Below are positions 21,590 to 32,908 of a stretch of DNA of 64,000 bases, one piece after another (positions within the stretch are counted from its first letter, which is position 1; each line of letters opens with the position of its first letter). The notes under the pieces are model-generated. The model was not told the origin of the DNA, searched no databases, and saw nothing but the letters and a program-made list of their open reading frames with translations. The DNA is taken from positions 513,526,566 through 513,590,565 of the forward strand of contig CM040121.1 in NCBI GenBank assembly GCA_022559845.1. Direction: 5' to 3'. This DNA comes from Amorphophallus konjac (lineage: Eukaryota > Streptophyta > Magnoliopsida > Alismatales > Araceae). The translations under genes were made by a program, and so were the position numbers.

Positions 21590-21810
21590 TTAAGGGCGAC
21601 AAATGTGTCTACATGGGTGGCAATGGGTTAGCAAGGGTAAACAATACCCTGCTAACGGTGACAAATAAGGCTCAATAGAGACAAGCCCGACGCGCGGCTT
21701 TCAGGCAGTGTAGGAGTAAGGGCGATGGTTTCTGGAGTTTAGTGGTGACAATTAGGTGAGTATGGGTGACAAATGCTCAACTGGGGTAACAAATAACTTA
21801 ACATTAGTAA
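21590..21810. repeat. 20-bp-period repeat cluster 8
   Basis: Copies at about 21592, 21612, 21632 and 21652, then near 21740-21810 (AGTGGTGACAATTAG, ATGGGTGACAAATGC, TGGGGTAACAAATAAC). It lies just upstream of the Ulp1-type gene start. Confidence 0.75.
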
Positions 21811-22059
21811 AAAGTGAGAAGGAAGCTGAAGGTGAAAAAGAACAGAAGAGGAACTGGAGGAGAAAGAGACGTGCTCACTAGAAGAGGGTGAGAAATAACT
21901 TCAACTTTATGTTGACCGAATGCACCAACACTCCAGGCAAAGTCAATAGTCAATAGTCAAACTTTTGTAACTGCTGACGTCTAGTCAAAGCATGGTCAAG
22001 CTTCGGCCAGCGACAGTGGACAAAGAAAATGACAAACGTGGAAGAACAACAGAAGAAGA

Positions 22060-22345
22060 CTGAAGGTAACAAATACTCTCCTAAGGGTGACAAATGAAGA
22101 TTCAGCGGTGACAAAGAGATATATAAGGCTAACAAATGGATGTTAAGGGTGACAAATGTGGGAACAACGGTAAAAATTTACAAGACAGCAGCTACAAATA
22201 AGTCGCTAAGGGTGAAAAATGAGTTAGCGCGACGGCAATGTTGCAGCACGGAAAATGCTAAGGCGATGGTTATCAGCCGTAAGGGTGACAAATAGATGTT
22301 AAGTCTGACAATTAGCCGTTAAGACTACAAAATGGGTTTGCAAGG
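22060..22345. repeat. 20-bp-period repeat cluster 9 (right end of region)
   Basis: About twelve copies, including AAGGGTGACAAATGA, AGCGGTGACAAAGAG, AAGGCTAACAAATGG, AAGGGTGACAAATGTG, AAGGGTGAAAAATGA, AAGGGTGACAAATAG and AAGGGTGAATAATGG. Beyond 22345 the motif disappears. The flank 22346-22605 shows no gene. Confidence 0.8.
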
Positions 22346-22607
22346 GTGAATAATGGCTCAACACTTGAGACGTCGAGCGGGGCACTAGACTAAGTTTGTT
22401 TACTGTATCGTTGTTAATCGTGACGTGCAGGGTTCGAAAATAGAGTTCTGCCGTGTATTCATTTACTTTTTTGAATAAGTTATATTCAAAAAAAATTACG
22501 GAAACCTTACGCTGAAGCTAAGATTCAAACCTGGAGAAACCCGTTCAAACGGCCAAATAATTAACCAAATGATACAAGATGTCATTTCAAGTAGTTTAAT
22601 TTATTCC

Positions 22608-22610
<3 letters not shown>

Positions 22611-22651
<41 letters not shown>
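22611..22651. repeat. (AT)n microsatellite
   Basis: About 20 uninterrupted AT dinucleotides. Confidence 0.95.
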
Positions 22652-22656
<5 letters not shown>

Positions 22657-22790
22657 TTTTCGTATCGGTACGTAATGTACCATCCCGTCTCGAGCCGTGG
22701 TCGGGACGACCGGTTCGGCAGGGACGGCCACACCTGCCACGAATGATATGATGTGCATGTGACTCAAGGAGGTTGGCACAAGTCATTGAT

Positions 22791-24080
22791 TGCTTCCACA
22801 TGGCATTAATATTCCCCGCGATCGAGGAGCCCTATCTCCCGAAATGTTGGCGATATATAGACGTGACGGTAAATTCATGACACATGAGTTTGAGGGGGGC
22901 ACGGAACAATAAGGAAATGGTCAACATGTGACCGATACGACTCCGAATACCTTTTCGCATGCACCCCGATGTGGGGCTTTCAAGGTAGCTAGGCTTTTCA
23001 ACACGTTCTCTCTTCTTTTTATATAATCGAATCGACTTATCGACCATGCAGCCCCATTGCTTGGCGTGGCGATTAATCAAACGTTTTCCCCTCTTATCGT
23101 CGTGATCGACCTTTATGGCACGGCGGGTCGCCAGTCCCGACCCGATGCCCACCATTGTCTGCTTAGTGATGAGAAGGAGCGCACCTTCGGTTAGTCCAAA
23201 CCATCCCAGCCTTGGAACTTGAACACATTGTCAGACACGTGATTGTCACGCCCTATCGTGAGTAAAATCGATGAAAGATACAATGATATTTGACTATTAT
23301 ATAACATCCTGAGTGCCTCCACGTGGCATTAATATTCCCCGCGATCGAGGAGCCCTAGCTCCAGAAAATTCATTATATATAGATGTAACGGTAAATTCAC
23401 GACACATGAGTTTGAGGGGGGCATGAAACAATAAGGAAATGGTCACAACATGTGACCGATACGGCTCCGAATACCTTTTCGCGCACACCCTGCTGTGGGG
23501 TTTTCAAGGTAGCTAGGCTTTTCAACACGTTCTCTCTTCTTTTTAAATTATCGAATCGACTTATTGGCCATGCAGCCCCATTGCTTGGCGTGGTGATTAA
23601 TCAAATGTTTTCCCCTCTTTTATCGTCGTGAACGACCTTTATGGCATGGTGGGTTGCCAGTCCCGACCGAATGCCCACCATCGTCTGCTTAGTGATCAGA
23701 AGGAGTGCACCTTCGGTTAGTCCAGACCATCCCAGCCTTTGAACTTGAGCACATTGTCAGACACGTGATTGGCACGCCCTATCGTGAGTAAAATCGATGA
23801 AAGATACAATGATATTTGATTATTATATATCCTGAGTGCTTCCACATGGCATTAATATTCCCCGCTATCAAGGAGCCCTAGCTCTCGAAAATTCATTAAA
23901 TATAGACGTGACGGTAAATTCACGACACATGAGTTTGAGGGGGACACGGAACAATAAGGAAATGGTCAACATGTGACCGATACGGCTCCGAATACCTTTT
24001 CGTGTGCACCCCGATGTGGGGCTTTCAAGGTAGCTAGGCTTTTCAACATGTTCTCTCTTCTTTTTATATAATTGACTTAT
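22791..24080. repeat. 523-bp tandem repeat, about 2.5 copies
   Basis: The phrase CCACRTGGCATTAATATTCC starts copies at about 22795, 23318 and 23841. The copy anchors (TGCYTCCA) at 22791, 23314 and 23837 give a period of exactly 523 bases twice. Copies agree closely, with scattered substitutions and small indels. The third copy ends near 24080, where sequence becomes unrelated. The spacing is that of a satellite or a repeatedly duplicated element fragment. No open frame is conserved across the copies. Confidence 0.9.
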
Positions 24081-25040
24081 TGGCTATAAAGAAGTTGAAA
24101 ATTTTTAAATTACAGATCTTCGGATCTCTAAATAATAAATACTATTTTTTTAGAAGTAATGATATTTTTTACTGAGAGAGATTTTTTAGATGTAATGATA
24201 TCCTATTAGAAGAAATGAATGAATGACAAAGAATCACGAATGAATTGATGAAAACATGGCGCCATATGAAAATATGGCGCCAAATAGAAAGAGACAAGAA
24301 TTAGAAAAAACGTTCCCTCTCCTGTCCTCCATAGTCCTTCCCCCTTCCTCCTCATTCAACCACGGCATCCCTTTCCTCTCTCACGATCGCACCCCCCTCT
24401 CAATCTCTCACCGACGGGCGACGGAGTGGCGAGTGCGGGTGGGCACGGCTGTGGGGGAGGATGAGGTTCTCGGGTCCTCTTTATCAAGATGACCGGATCA
24501 TTCATGGGTCTATTTGATTTTTTTATTAGAGATTTATTTGCATGCCAGTCACATATGTGACAAGTTTATTATGCGCTCGATCTGACTTGGTCAGTCGATT
24601 ATGATGTTCGTGCTGGGACCCAGAGTCCGTCATACCATAAAGGCTATGACGTTAATTACATCCTCTAAGAAAGAGGACAACCCTTGATTAATTGCCAAGA
24701 TAGGATGCCTCGAGGGATGGTACAAAGACATGAAGAAAACGGATGCTGCGAGATGGGGTCATCTGGTTGACCATTTGTGTGAAATGCATCGGGTTCATTA
24801 ATTGGTTTATTCATGTAATTAAAGGTTCGGTTATGCTCATTTAGATAGCAATGTATGCCCATGAAGACGTACGTCCATGCTTTCAAGATGGATGCTCAAC
24901 ACAATCGGAGACATTGAAATCCCTTTTACTCGTCTGTTTGGCTAGGTTTATTAAATCAGTTAGGGCTATAACATTAAGCATCAAGAGTTTACACACGATC
25001 AATCAGATGCACATGAGGTTAATGCATGTATGGGTGTAAT
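24081..25040. other. Unassigned stretch
   Basis: I see no supported gene. A short repeat ATGGCGCCATATG / ATATGGCGCCAAAT lies at 24257-24285. A 78-codon frame starts at 24256 but its composition is unremarkable. The rest has no repeat structure that I can support. Confidence 0.35.
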
Positions 25041-25044
25041 TAGC

Positions 25045-25260
25045 CTAGAACGGCGCGGTGCTGAAGTGAGCCTAAAACGGTGCGATGATTGGTCGGGTTA
25101 AAACGGCGCGAAGCCCATTTGAGGCTGAAAATGGCATGGTACCCATTTGGAGCTAAAACGGCGCGGTACCCAATTGGAGCTAAAACGGCGCGGCCCGGGC
25201 GCGCCGGGTGGGGGCCAAAGAAGATAAATGGGATGATGAGTGTGAGGCTAAAGCGGCGCG
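25045..25260. repeat. AGCTAAAACGGCGCGG repeat array
   Basis: Seven or so degenerate copies of GAGCTAAAACGGCGCGGTACCC spaced 25-35 bases apart. Related units (GGTTAAAACGGCGCACACCC, GGCTTAATATGGCGTGCC, GGCTTAATACGGCACATT) occur again at 29290-29405, on the other side of the 1.2-kb duplications, so the two arrays may bound one larger repeat unit. Confidence 0.65.
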
Positions 25261-25278
25261 GGGGGGGGGGGGGGGGGG
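25260..25278 (+). repeat. Homopolymer G19
   Basis: Nineteen consecutive G residues end the array. Such a run can form G-quadruplex DNA and is also prone to sequencing-length error, so its exact length should be treated with caution. Confidence 0.8.
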
Positions 25279-25479
25279 TGGCGGCAATTGGTGCGTCGGA
25301 TTAGGACCGCGCTGGATTAGGGTAGGTTTGGACAGTTTTAGCTCTAATGAAATTCCAGACAAGTTTCTTAGAACTTTGGTATTATTATTTTTTAGAAGAT
25401 TAGAGGGTTTATTTAAGTCCCAGATGTACTGCAAACAAGACAAGTCTAGACTTATGCGAGGTTCATACTCGAGCATAGT

Positions 25480-26400
25480 CTAAAGTGGACTTTATCATTG
25501 TAAATTCATCGCTATTTGGACTAAGTCTTCAGTCAAAATTTGGGCAGCATCTCCCCTTATCCACAGGGTTACGGGGGTGAAGTGGAGACAGTCCCATAAT
25601 ATTGAGGTACGCTCCTTAAAGCCGAGAATGCCAAATGGTGACCGGCGGACTTCAATAGAGGGAAAAGACCCCGAGGGCTAGCATGCTAGGGGCATCCATA
25701 CTCTACGAGTCAAGACATCATTAAGGGACGGCCGAGATGAGAAGGTACCTCGAGGGCCAACCTACGAGAGGTTACCTTCCCACAGCCACCACCATTCCTG
25801 AGGGAATGTGTGCTTAATATCGGGCTAAAGCCCTGTTGATGTTCACCTGATAGCTCATAGGATTCATATCATCAAGGGATATGGCCCTATGGTCCGATGG
25901 TGATTGAAAACACTGACGGGGAATGTTCCCCTCCCCGGGCAATGAGTTCTTCGAGGAAACAAATCATCAGATGCGATCACACGCAGAATGCATTCGATCG
26001 ATGGGTTGACAACAACTGATCATATGTATATTTATGCATCAAAGAGACAGGCTAGCAGGGAGATTAGCGAGCTAGACTGAGGGTTTGAAGGTTAGCCAGA
26101 AGACTGAGACTCTGGAGGGGGCAAACGGTCGAACAGTTTAGCAGCTTCTGCAATACGAACAAATGCGACACTCACAGATTTTAGAGATGGCCCCTTCTCC
26201 TAGCCCATAATCACGAACATGGAGGTATCAAGGAGTCATCTCTAGGGCCGAAGGAGAGTGCATTTATATACACGCCTCCGTCCCAGAGAGAACACATGGA
26301 CATAGTGACTATTCAAAATGACCTACACGATAGAAGAACCCCAGGGAGGGGATTTTTTATGTTGCCCCGAGAAACAATAGGGCGTGTACGGCGGTAGAAA
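25480..26400. other. LTR-like noncoding stretch with minus-strand TATA box
   Basis: No pol or gag. On the minus strand TGTATATAAATGCAC (26264-26278) resembles a TATA box. Short palindromes such as GGGGAATGTTCCCC (25919-25932) are present. The stretch leads directly into the 1.2-kb duplications and may be part of the same unclassified element. Confidence 0.35.
26092..26220 (-). pseudogene. Tiny 42-codon frame with one stop, downstream of a TATA-like box
   Basis: Unrecognised. From ATG at 26220 the frame reads protein-like apart from TAG at codon 7, with SLKSVSVAFVRIAEAAKLF in the middle and DRLPPPESQSSG before TAA at 26092. A TATA-like box is about 50 bases upstream. Too short to be sure; a chance frame is quite possible. 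Confidence 0.22.
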
Positions 26401-26450
26401 AAAATGGAAGATCACATACGGAATATGGGGGAAATGAATTGCAATCAGAT

Positions 26451-28850
26451 GAGAGAGGTAACCCAAACATGCATCTATTCATTCATTCAAACCCACAGTG
26501 GAGGCATTACAGAGAGCATTATACACAACTGCGGCTCGGCGTTGTCGCACGAGGCCGATTCCTATCCTGGAAAGAAAGGGGAAAATAGAGAGAAATAGAG
26601 GGCAGAGGCTCGAAGAACCCACGGGCTCATATCATCGCCCCTTTCATTACATCGCTCCGCTGAGCTATTCTAGCAGAAGGGGAAAGAAAATAGAAGAAGA
26701 AGAACAGACGCCTTCCGCTGACCCACCTCAGACGTTCGCAGCAGAGAAACAGGGTATCGGAATCGAACGGGCTCTCCGCTCCTCTTCTTCCTCTCCAAGC
26801 TTCTCTCCTCTTTCCTCTATTGGCTTCCTCTTCTTTTTATCTATCCTCGCCTCCTTTCTATCTCTTGTCTCCTTTTTAGACATCAGATGGTTGATGTATA
26901 TATAGAGCTTCCAGCCTGTCTTCATTCGGTGTGGGTTTAGCGTGCCGGGAAGAGGCTTTCCTTCGAGCGCCGGGAAGAGGGCACCAAAAAAAGGGGGCAC
27001 GCCAGATTAGGAGGGGGGCGTGCCGGATTCGAGCCGTTCTATCGTGTTGAGTTGATACGGGTCGAACAGCGGGTCCCGGATTGACTCTGGGAGTCACTGA
27101 GATTCTTCACATCTCCGTGTTCTTGTCAAACCATGGTGGGAGGTATTGACGAAGCTTCCGGGTCACTGAATGGCTACTTTTGGAACTCGTGCACCTTCGG
27201 CTCCGACACACGGATTTTCCGCTGACGCGGCTTTCGGAATAGTGATTTGTACTGTCGACTCGGCTCCACTTGCATTAGTAGCTTTCACGGGGAGTGGTAT
27301 GCTGCCCGGAGTGCTTCCATCTCGACTGGGCGGTCATTTGGTCACTAACGGACCAAATATGTTGAGAAGCCGTACCCATGCCGGGTAATCGGGGTCTTCT
27401 ACTGACAGAGCCTTCGGTCCCTTGTTCTGAAGGGCCAAGGGCATTCTTTTTCCTGGGGAGGATCATTCATTCAGGTGGCGGGCCACCAGGTATACCCTTG
27501 TCCTTGGTCGGACAACGGATACATGCTCGTCCTTGATCGGATGCCGGGTACATCCTTGTCCTTGGTCGGACGATAGATGCATGCTCGTCCTTGATCGGAC
27601 GACGGGTACATCCTTGTCGTTGGTCGGACGATGGATGCATGCTCGTCCTTGAGAGAGGTTACCCAAACATGCATCTATTCATTCATTCAAACCCACAGGG
27701 GAGGCATTACAGAGAGCATTATACACAACTACGGCTCGGCGTTGTCACACAAGGCCGGTTCCTATCCTAGAAAGAAAGGGGAAAATAGAGAGAAATATAG
27801 GGCAGAGGCTCGAAGAACACATGGGCTCATATCATCCCCCCTTTCATTACATCGCTCAGCTATTCTAGCAGAAGGGGAAAGAAAACAGAAGAAGAAGAAC
27901 AGACGCCTTCCGCTGACCCACCTCAGACGTTCGCCGCAGAGAAACAGGGTATCGGAATCAAACGGGCTCTGCGCTCCTCTTCTTCCTCTCCAAGCTTCTC
28001 TCCTCTTTCCTCTATTGGCTTCCTCTCCTTTTTATCTATCCTCGCCTCCTTTCTATCTCTTCCCTCCTTTTTCAACATCAGATGGTTGATGTATATATAG
28101 AGCCACCGGCCTGGCATCATCCGGTGTGGGTTTAGCGTGTCGGGAAGAGGCTTTCCTTTGCGCGCCGGGAAGAGGGCGCCAAAAAAAAGGGGGCGCGCCG
28201 GATTAGGAGGGGGGTGTGCCGGATTCGAGCCGTTCCGTCGTTTTGAGTTGATACGGGTCTGACAGCGGGTCCCGGACTGACTCTGGGAGTCACTGAGATT
28301 CTTCACATCTCCATGTTCTTTCCAAACCATGGTGGGAGGTATTGACGAAGCTTCCGGGCCACTGAATGGCTGCTTTCGGAACTTGTGCACCTTCGGCTTG
28401 GACACACGGATTTTCCACTGACGTGGCTTTCAGAATAGTGGTTTGTACTGTCGACTCGGCTCCGCTTGCATTGGTAGCTTTCACAGGGAGTGGTATGCTG
28501 CCCGGAGTGCTTCCATCTCGACTGGGCGGTCATTTGGTCACTAACAAACCCAATATGTTCAGAAGTCGTACCCATGCCGGGTAATCGGGGTCTTCTACTG
28601 ACAGAGCCTTCGGTCCCTTGTTCTGAAGGGCCAAGGGCATTCTTTGCCTGGGGAGGATCATTAATTCAGGTGGCAGGCCACCAGGTATACCCTTATCCTT
28701 GGTCGGACAACGGATACATGCTCGTCCTTGATTGGACGACGGGTATATCCTTGTCCTTGGTCGGACGATGGATGCATGCTCGTCCTTGATCGGACGACGG
28801 GTACATCCTTGTCCTTGGTCGGACGACGGATGCATGCTCATCCTTGATCA
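26451..28850. repeat. Tandem duplication of a 1,200-bp unit
   Basis: Copy 1 (26451-27650) and copy 2 (27651-28850) are in exact 1,200-base register at the start (GAGAGAGGTWACCCAAACATG at both 26451 and 27651). They are highly similar throughout, including a pyrimidine-rich tract, a TATA-like box readable on the minus strand (TCTATATATAC near 26893 and 28090) and a terminal minisatellite. On the minus strand each unit has the order minisatellite, TATA box, purine-rich leader, which resembles an LTR promoter. The units lack TG...CA ends that I can identify, so I do not call them LTRs. Long open frames here follow the purine-rich tract and are not convincing genes. Confidence 0.85.
27484..27652. 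repeat. ~58-bp hairpin minisatellite, copy-1 end
   Basis: Units alternate TTGTCCTTGGTCGGACAA and CTCGTCCTTGATCGGACGA, each able to fold (TTGTCC/GGACAA; TCGTCC/GGACGA). They are separated by GGATACATG or GGGTACATC. About 2.5 units are present here. Confidence 0.75.
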
Positions 28851-28925
28851 GACGACGGGTACATCCTTGTCCTTGGTTGACGACGGATGCATGCTCGTCC
28901 TTGATTGGATGGCGGATATTGTCCA
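28684..28925. repeat. ~58-bp hairpin minisatellite, copy-2 end
   Basis: Same repeat as at 27484 but expanded to about four units. The copy-number difference between otherwise matching 1.2-kb units shows array expansion or contraction after the duplication. Confidence 0.75.
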
Positions 28926-29524
28926 CGCGATACGACCGAGTCGATACTGGTTCATTGGATAGTCCCGATGACACTGTCCGCTTGTGGTGTATTCTTCTCG
29001 ATTCTCCTGAGGTGAAGTCCCCGGCATTCATACTGGATGACCTGAGGCTCTGGCAACTTCAGAAAGATTTAATGTGTTGATCTTCTTCTGCTTCTCTACT
29101 TCAGTGGGCCGCATCGTCTGTCTTTGAGGCTTGATCGCCATTGAGTATATTTTGAGTGTCAACAAATGCCCCCCAGCCATGGGTGCTACGAGCAAGGAAC
29201 GAGCGAAGTGGGACCAGCAGATGAGCTCCGTTTGGGTGGGTTTCCCGTCTGGCATGACATAGTCTTGGAATGACCCTCAACTCTGGTGCGGTGGTTAATC
29301 CGGCGCGGCCATGTGTCTTGGTTAAAACGGCGCACACCCTTGCATTGGAAGGCTTAATATGGCGTGCCTCTTTTGAAGAGAAAGGAGGCTTAATACGGCA
29401 CATTATTTTGCGCGTCAGATTAACCTGAGTCTATTGGATTTAAATTTGAAAAAAAATGTTAAGGGTGGGAAAAGTTAAACCGACACGCCTTTTAACGCAC
29501 CGGATTCGGCCCATGGAAGCCCTC
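28926..29524. other. Noncoding flank upstream of the PMD gene
   Basis: No gene. Contains the second CGGCGC-type array (29290-29405). The last part (GAAGCCCTCCCTATAACC near 29516) looks like the promoter of the PMD gene, with a TATA-like CCTATAACC at about 29524 and a pyrimidine-rich leader after it. Confidence 0.4.
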
Positions 29525-32500
29525 CCTATAACCTCTTCCTTCTTCTCTTTCTTCCACACTTCAACTTCATTTGCATCCTAGCTTTCTCTCTCTTCCCTTC
29601 TCCTCTAGAGCGCGGTGGCGAGAGTAGCGTGGTGAGTCAGGTTTTCGGGGTCTAACCCCTTGCTTTCCAGGCCCCGGGAGGCTCCTTGTAGGCTTGTCCT
29701 CTGAGCTACACCCCTGGGTGTCCTATTCGGCTCTAGCGTGACGCCTACGGCCTTTTTCAGGGGCCGTCACTTAGTGGACGAGTTCCTGCTTCGCCCTGGC
29801 AAACTCCCGGGCTGGGGAGACTCTGTCGAATTTTTGTCAGAAAAGACTTTGTCTTCAACAGCTGCCTCCTGACCTTGTTTGCTTTCTTTGTATTTGTCTT
29901 TGATGCAGATATCATGGCATCTGACTCTTCTTCCTCCTCCCGTGCTGTGGTGACATGGAGGGACGTTCATTCTCTAGATAGAGGCCGTGGCAAGCTGGCC
30001 ATAGTGGTAGAGTCCTCTGATTCAGAGACCGAGACGGTGGACACAGACTGCCTACTGATCATCGGGAGTGATTCTTTCAAGTATGAACGCCCTGACGGCT
30101 CCAGAGTGGATCATCCCAAGGACAAGCACCTGATGTCTTTTCTGAAGCGGTTCAATCTTCAAGGAAAGTGGGATCTGTTCCTCGTCTGGAAGGCTGAGCT
30201 AGCACTGCTTGAAGGGCGGGACAGCCTCACTGACTGTGTTGTAAGGGGAAGACCCATATATCTGCCAGGTGACCCCAGGAAGTGGGGTGCCGTACTTGGG
30301 CTTCAGGAGCTGTCTCCACAAGATGGGCTATTGACGAGAGCCCCTGAATTTGTTCCTGCCAGATGGAACGAGTCTGCGGGTCATGTAGACCGGGAGAAGG
30401 CGTCTTTCGGTTTGTTCTTGGCCCCGCTAAAGTGGGGGTATCGAGACGAGCCCTTCCTGTTAGACTGTCTAGCAGTTCGGTTCAAGCACCAGATTTCTGT
30501 GGGGTGGTTCACAGATTTGAACGCCACCGACGCCCATGCTTTCAGGCCAGGAGCAGTAGAATTCACAGATTTTGTTTTGCAGCACTATGCACCTATCTTG
30601 ATTAGAGCAGGTGTGTATCATAGTGTGTATGCATCAAGGTACCGCTATCCCATCTCAAAGGGCCTCTGCTGCGGTATGATTGAGGTGTTCTGCCCGGAGT
30701 ACAACACCTTATACACTTCAGAAGGAGAGAAGTCATTGGACCTTTGGAGTCTCTCACAGTTAAGCGGCCTCCCGATTGACGGTGAGCCGTATGAAGAGGT
30801 CTGCTAGCCAGATTGGCTGAAAGACCAGACGGACGGTGAAGGGTGATACTTGACCAGTTTCGCCTACCGCTATCTAACGAAGGCGTATCGTAGCCTCTAC
30901 TGTTCTTCGCATGACGCCAAGGGGGTGCGGAAGCCTGGAGAGAAGAGGCGTGTGCGGATGGGTACATGGCTTCATCATTTCTTCAGAGGGGAGCAGGAAT
31001 ACACAGATTTCTCCTCGGTAGTGTCGGCTCCTGTTCAGCGGAAGAAAAGAGTTCGGCGACAGGCTACTTTCCCCTCGACTTCGGAGGGAGGACAACCAGG
31101 AGGGCCCAACCCCAGGGGTGTTGACGTAGTCACTCATTGTGCTACGTTTCTGACTTATTGGATCTGCTCCTTTGCTCTCCCACAGGGTGACGAGAGCGTG
31201 ATCAGGGCAGAGGCTATTTATCCTGCCTGCCTGATGGCTTGGGGCATGAAGCTCTCGCTTTGCCCTGTTGCACTATGTTTGATATACAAACTGCTGGGAG
31301 ACCTGCACCACTCGCGCCTTCCCAGGAATCTTCGGGGGGTTGGCCCGTTGCATTTCTTGAACGCCTAGGTCTGCACTCTCTTCCCAGAGGCTGCTCCTCG
31401 ATCGCTCCAGTCAGCACAGCTGGTTCCCAGGATGATAGAGTTTGCCAGTGTTGAGCCGACCCGAGTGGCGGACTAGCTCTTTGCTCTTCGTGGGAAACTT
31501 ACAAAAGTTCCACTGGATTCTCTGGGGGTCCTGCACTTTTGGAGTCTGGTGGCCCACTCTAGTCCCTTGGTGAACAGGATGAGGGAGTGCCGTCTGGGTG
31601 AGGTGGAGGAATATGTTCATCCCATCTCTGATGCCGAGTGCACGAGACCAATTTTGGAGTCAGAGTTGATAGATTGGGCGTTATCCATAAGGCCAAGCGT
31701 CCTGGTTTTCCGCAAGAGCGGCACCTTGTGGCTAGAGCCTTATTACCCTTTCCGATTCAGTCGGAATTTTGGCTTTGACTAGAACATTCCAGCTAGTTCC
31801 ACCCAATTCGCGCTGTCGAACAGGGCCCGAGCCGGCCAAGTGTCAAATGACGAGGCCCGCACATGGTGGGACTATTTTCACCATCGAGAGGCAGCTTCAT
31901 TCAGAGTTCTGGTCCCCGCACGCTTTCCCCGTGTGACTCCAGAGTACATCAAATGGTGGAATGCGCGCACAGGCTTTTATAGAGACTCGAGAAGAGAATG
32001 TTGGGCTATTGCAGTGTGTAAATTTTTGGATTCCCAGCCAGTGCTCGCTCTGGATATTGACTCGGCTTACTTGAAGAGATTGAAATCTCGGACGAACACT
32101 ACAGTGGCGAACTATCTGGAAGCGCGCAAAGCTGCCAAGCAAAGTTCATCCAAGATCGAGCCAAAGCTGCCGGAGATTAGCAAGGATGGTTTCAGCGACT
32201 AGTTCTTCAACAAATTCCTTTGCCAGTGGAAGGGCCGATGCCTTCTACAGCTTCTTGGCGTCCTGAGAACGATCGGCTTTATCCTTACAAGACTTTCATC
32301 AGGGGAGAAGACCAACGGCCGGAGCTTTATGAGGGCACTCCCTGGTTGTTTGTGTTGCTGTGCATCCACGGAATTTCAGTGGGCGGCCCTAGTGAAAGCA
32401 TATTGGGCCGACCCATTCTTCTTTCTTTCAAATATGCTGATGGATGGGGGCTAGACCACCTCGGCATGTATTATCATCTATCTTCACGCGGCCAAGCGGA

Positions 32501-32908
32501 CCTTGCGTTGTTGGCCGAATAGTGTGAGGCGATAGGAGACATATGCTGGCTGGTTCGCGAAGCTGCCTCCAGGGACAAGGAGCCTTCGCTATTCTACTGG
32601 CCACTTTCTTCCTTTTATACGGGACTAGCGAGTATTTTTCTTTCTCTTATCTTCAGCTTTGGGCCTTCTTGTTTGCTATCGTCTATGTCATCTCTCCCCT
32701 TTTCACCTTCGCACATGTGCAGTTTGGAAGACCAGATATTTCAGGGAGCTAATGATAAAAGCTCAGAAGCTGACATATTTTGAAGTTCCGGAAGCCGCCC
32801 CGACCACGACGCCACATCCTCCAGGTGATTCACGGAAGAGGACGAGGTCCCAAGTCCGGGAGGCCGTCACTAGAGCGAAACGGGCGCGTCGAAAGAAGAC
32901 CGTAGACG
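29525..32908 (+). pseudogene. Plant mobile domain (PMD) gene block A1, first copy, inactivated
   Basis: Likely model: a 5' UTR exon ending at GTGGTGAGTC near 29630, an intron to TTTGATGCAG at 29908, and ATG at 29914. The 297 codons to TAG at 30805 contain MASDSSSSSRAVVTWRD, a Ser/Asp/Glu linker, and PMD-like phrases (LWSLSQLSGLPIDGEPYEE). The frame resumes after stops at 30805 and 30844, with a pattern typical of PMD proteins (CATFLTYWICSFALP, FGFD before a stop, WWDYFHHREAASFRV). Further stops lie at 31366, 31474 and 31780. A 37-base deletion near 32200 shifts the frame relative to A2. Past 32600 only A1 keeps the following exon, with the basic KRTRSQVREAVTRAKRARRKK. PMD proteins are linked to silencing and to transposons; this copy cannot be functional. 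It ends at the junction with inverted block B3. Confidence 0.7.

Larger units (their letters stand above)
12841..22345. mobile_element. Putative foldback/Mutator-like composite element carrying PMD-Ulp1 and gene fragments
   Basis: The region is delimited by clusters of a degenerate repeat of about 20 bp with core GGTGACAAATAG. Nearly all copies run in this orientation, but one cluster at 14456-14630 is inverted (CTATTTGTCACCCTTA). Between clusters lie a small gene remnant, an RNase H1-type domain fragment, and a multi-exon PMD-Ulp1 pseudogene. Plant Mutator-like elements (Kaonashi type) and FARE foldback elements are known to carry Ulp1-like genes, and foldback termini are known to be built from short tandem repeats. 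Assigning all of this to one element is inference; it could be several nested copies. No transposase and no clean terminal repeat pair were found. Confidence 0.4.

Noticed and set aside
12841..22345. Regularly spaced short repeats that could look like CRISPR
   Set aside because: The units are degenerate, only ~20 bp in period with no true spacers, and the context is a plant nuclear genome.
24256..24492. 78-codon frame starting MAPYENMAP
   Set aside because: No domain, no promoter, low-information composition, and single copy in the window.
26498..26905. Open frames in the 1.2-kb duplicated units (also 27631-28089 and 27923-28405)
   Set aside because: They run through pyrimidine/purine-rich tracts and a TATA-like box, and the frames are not kept as a unit in both copies with coding-like changes.
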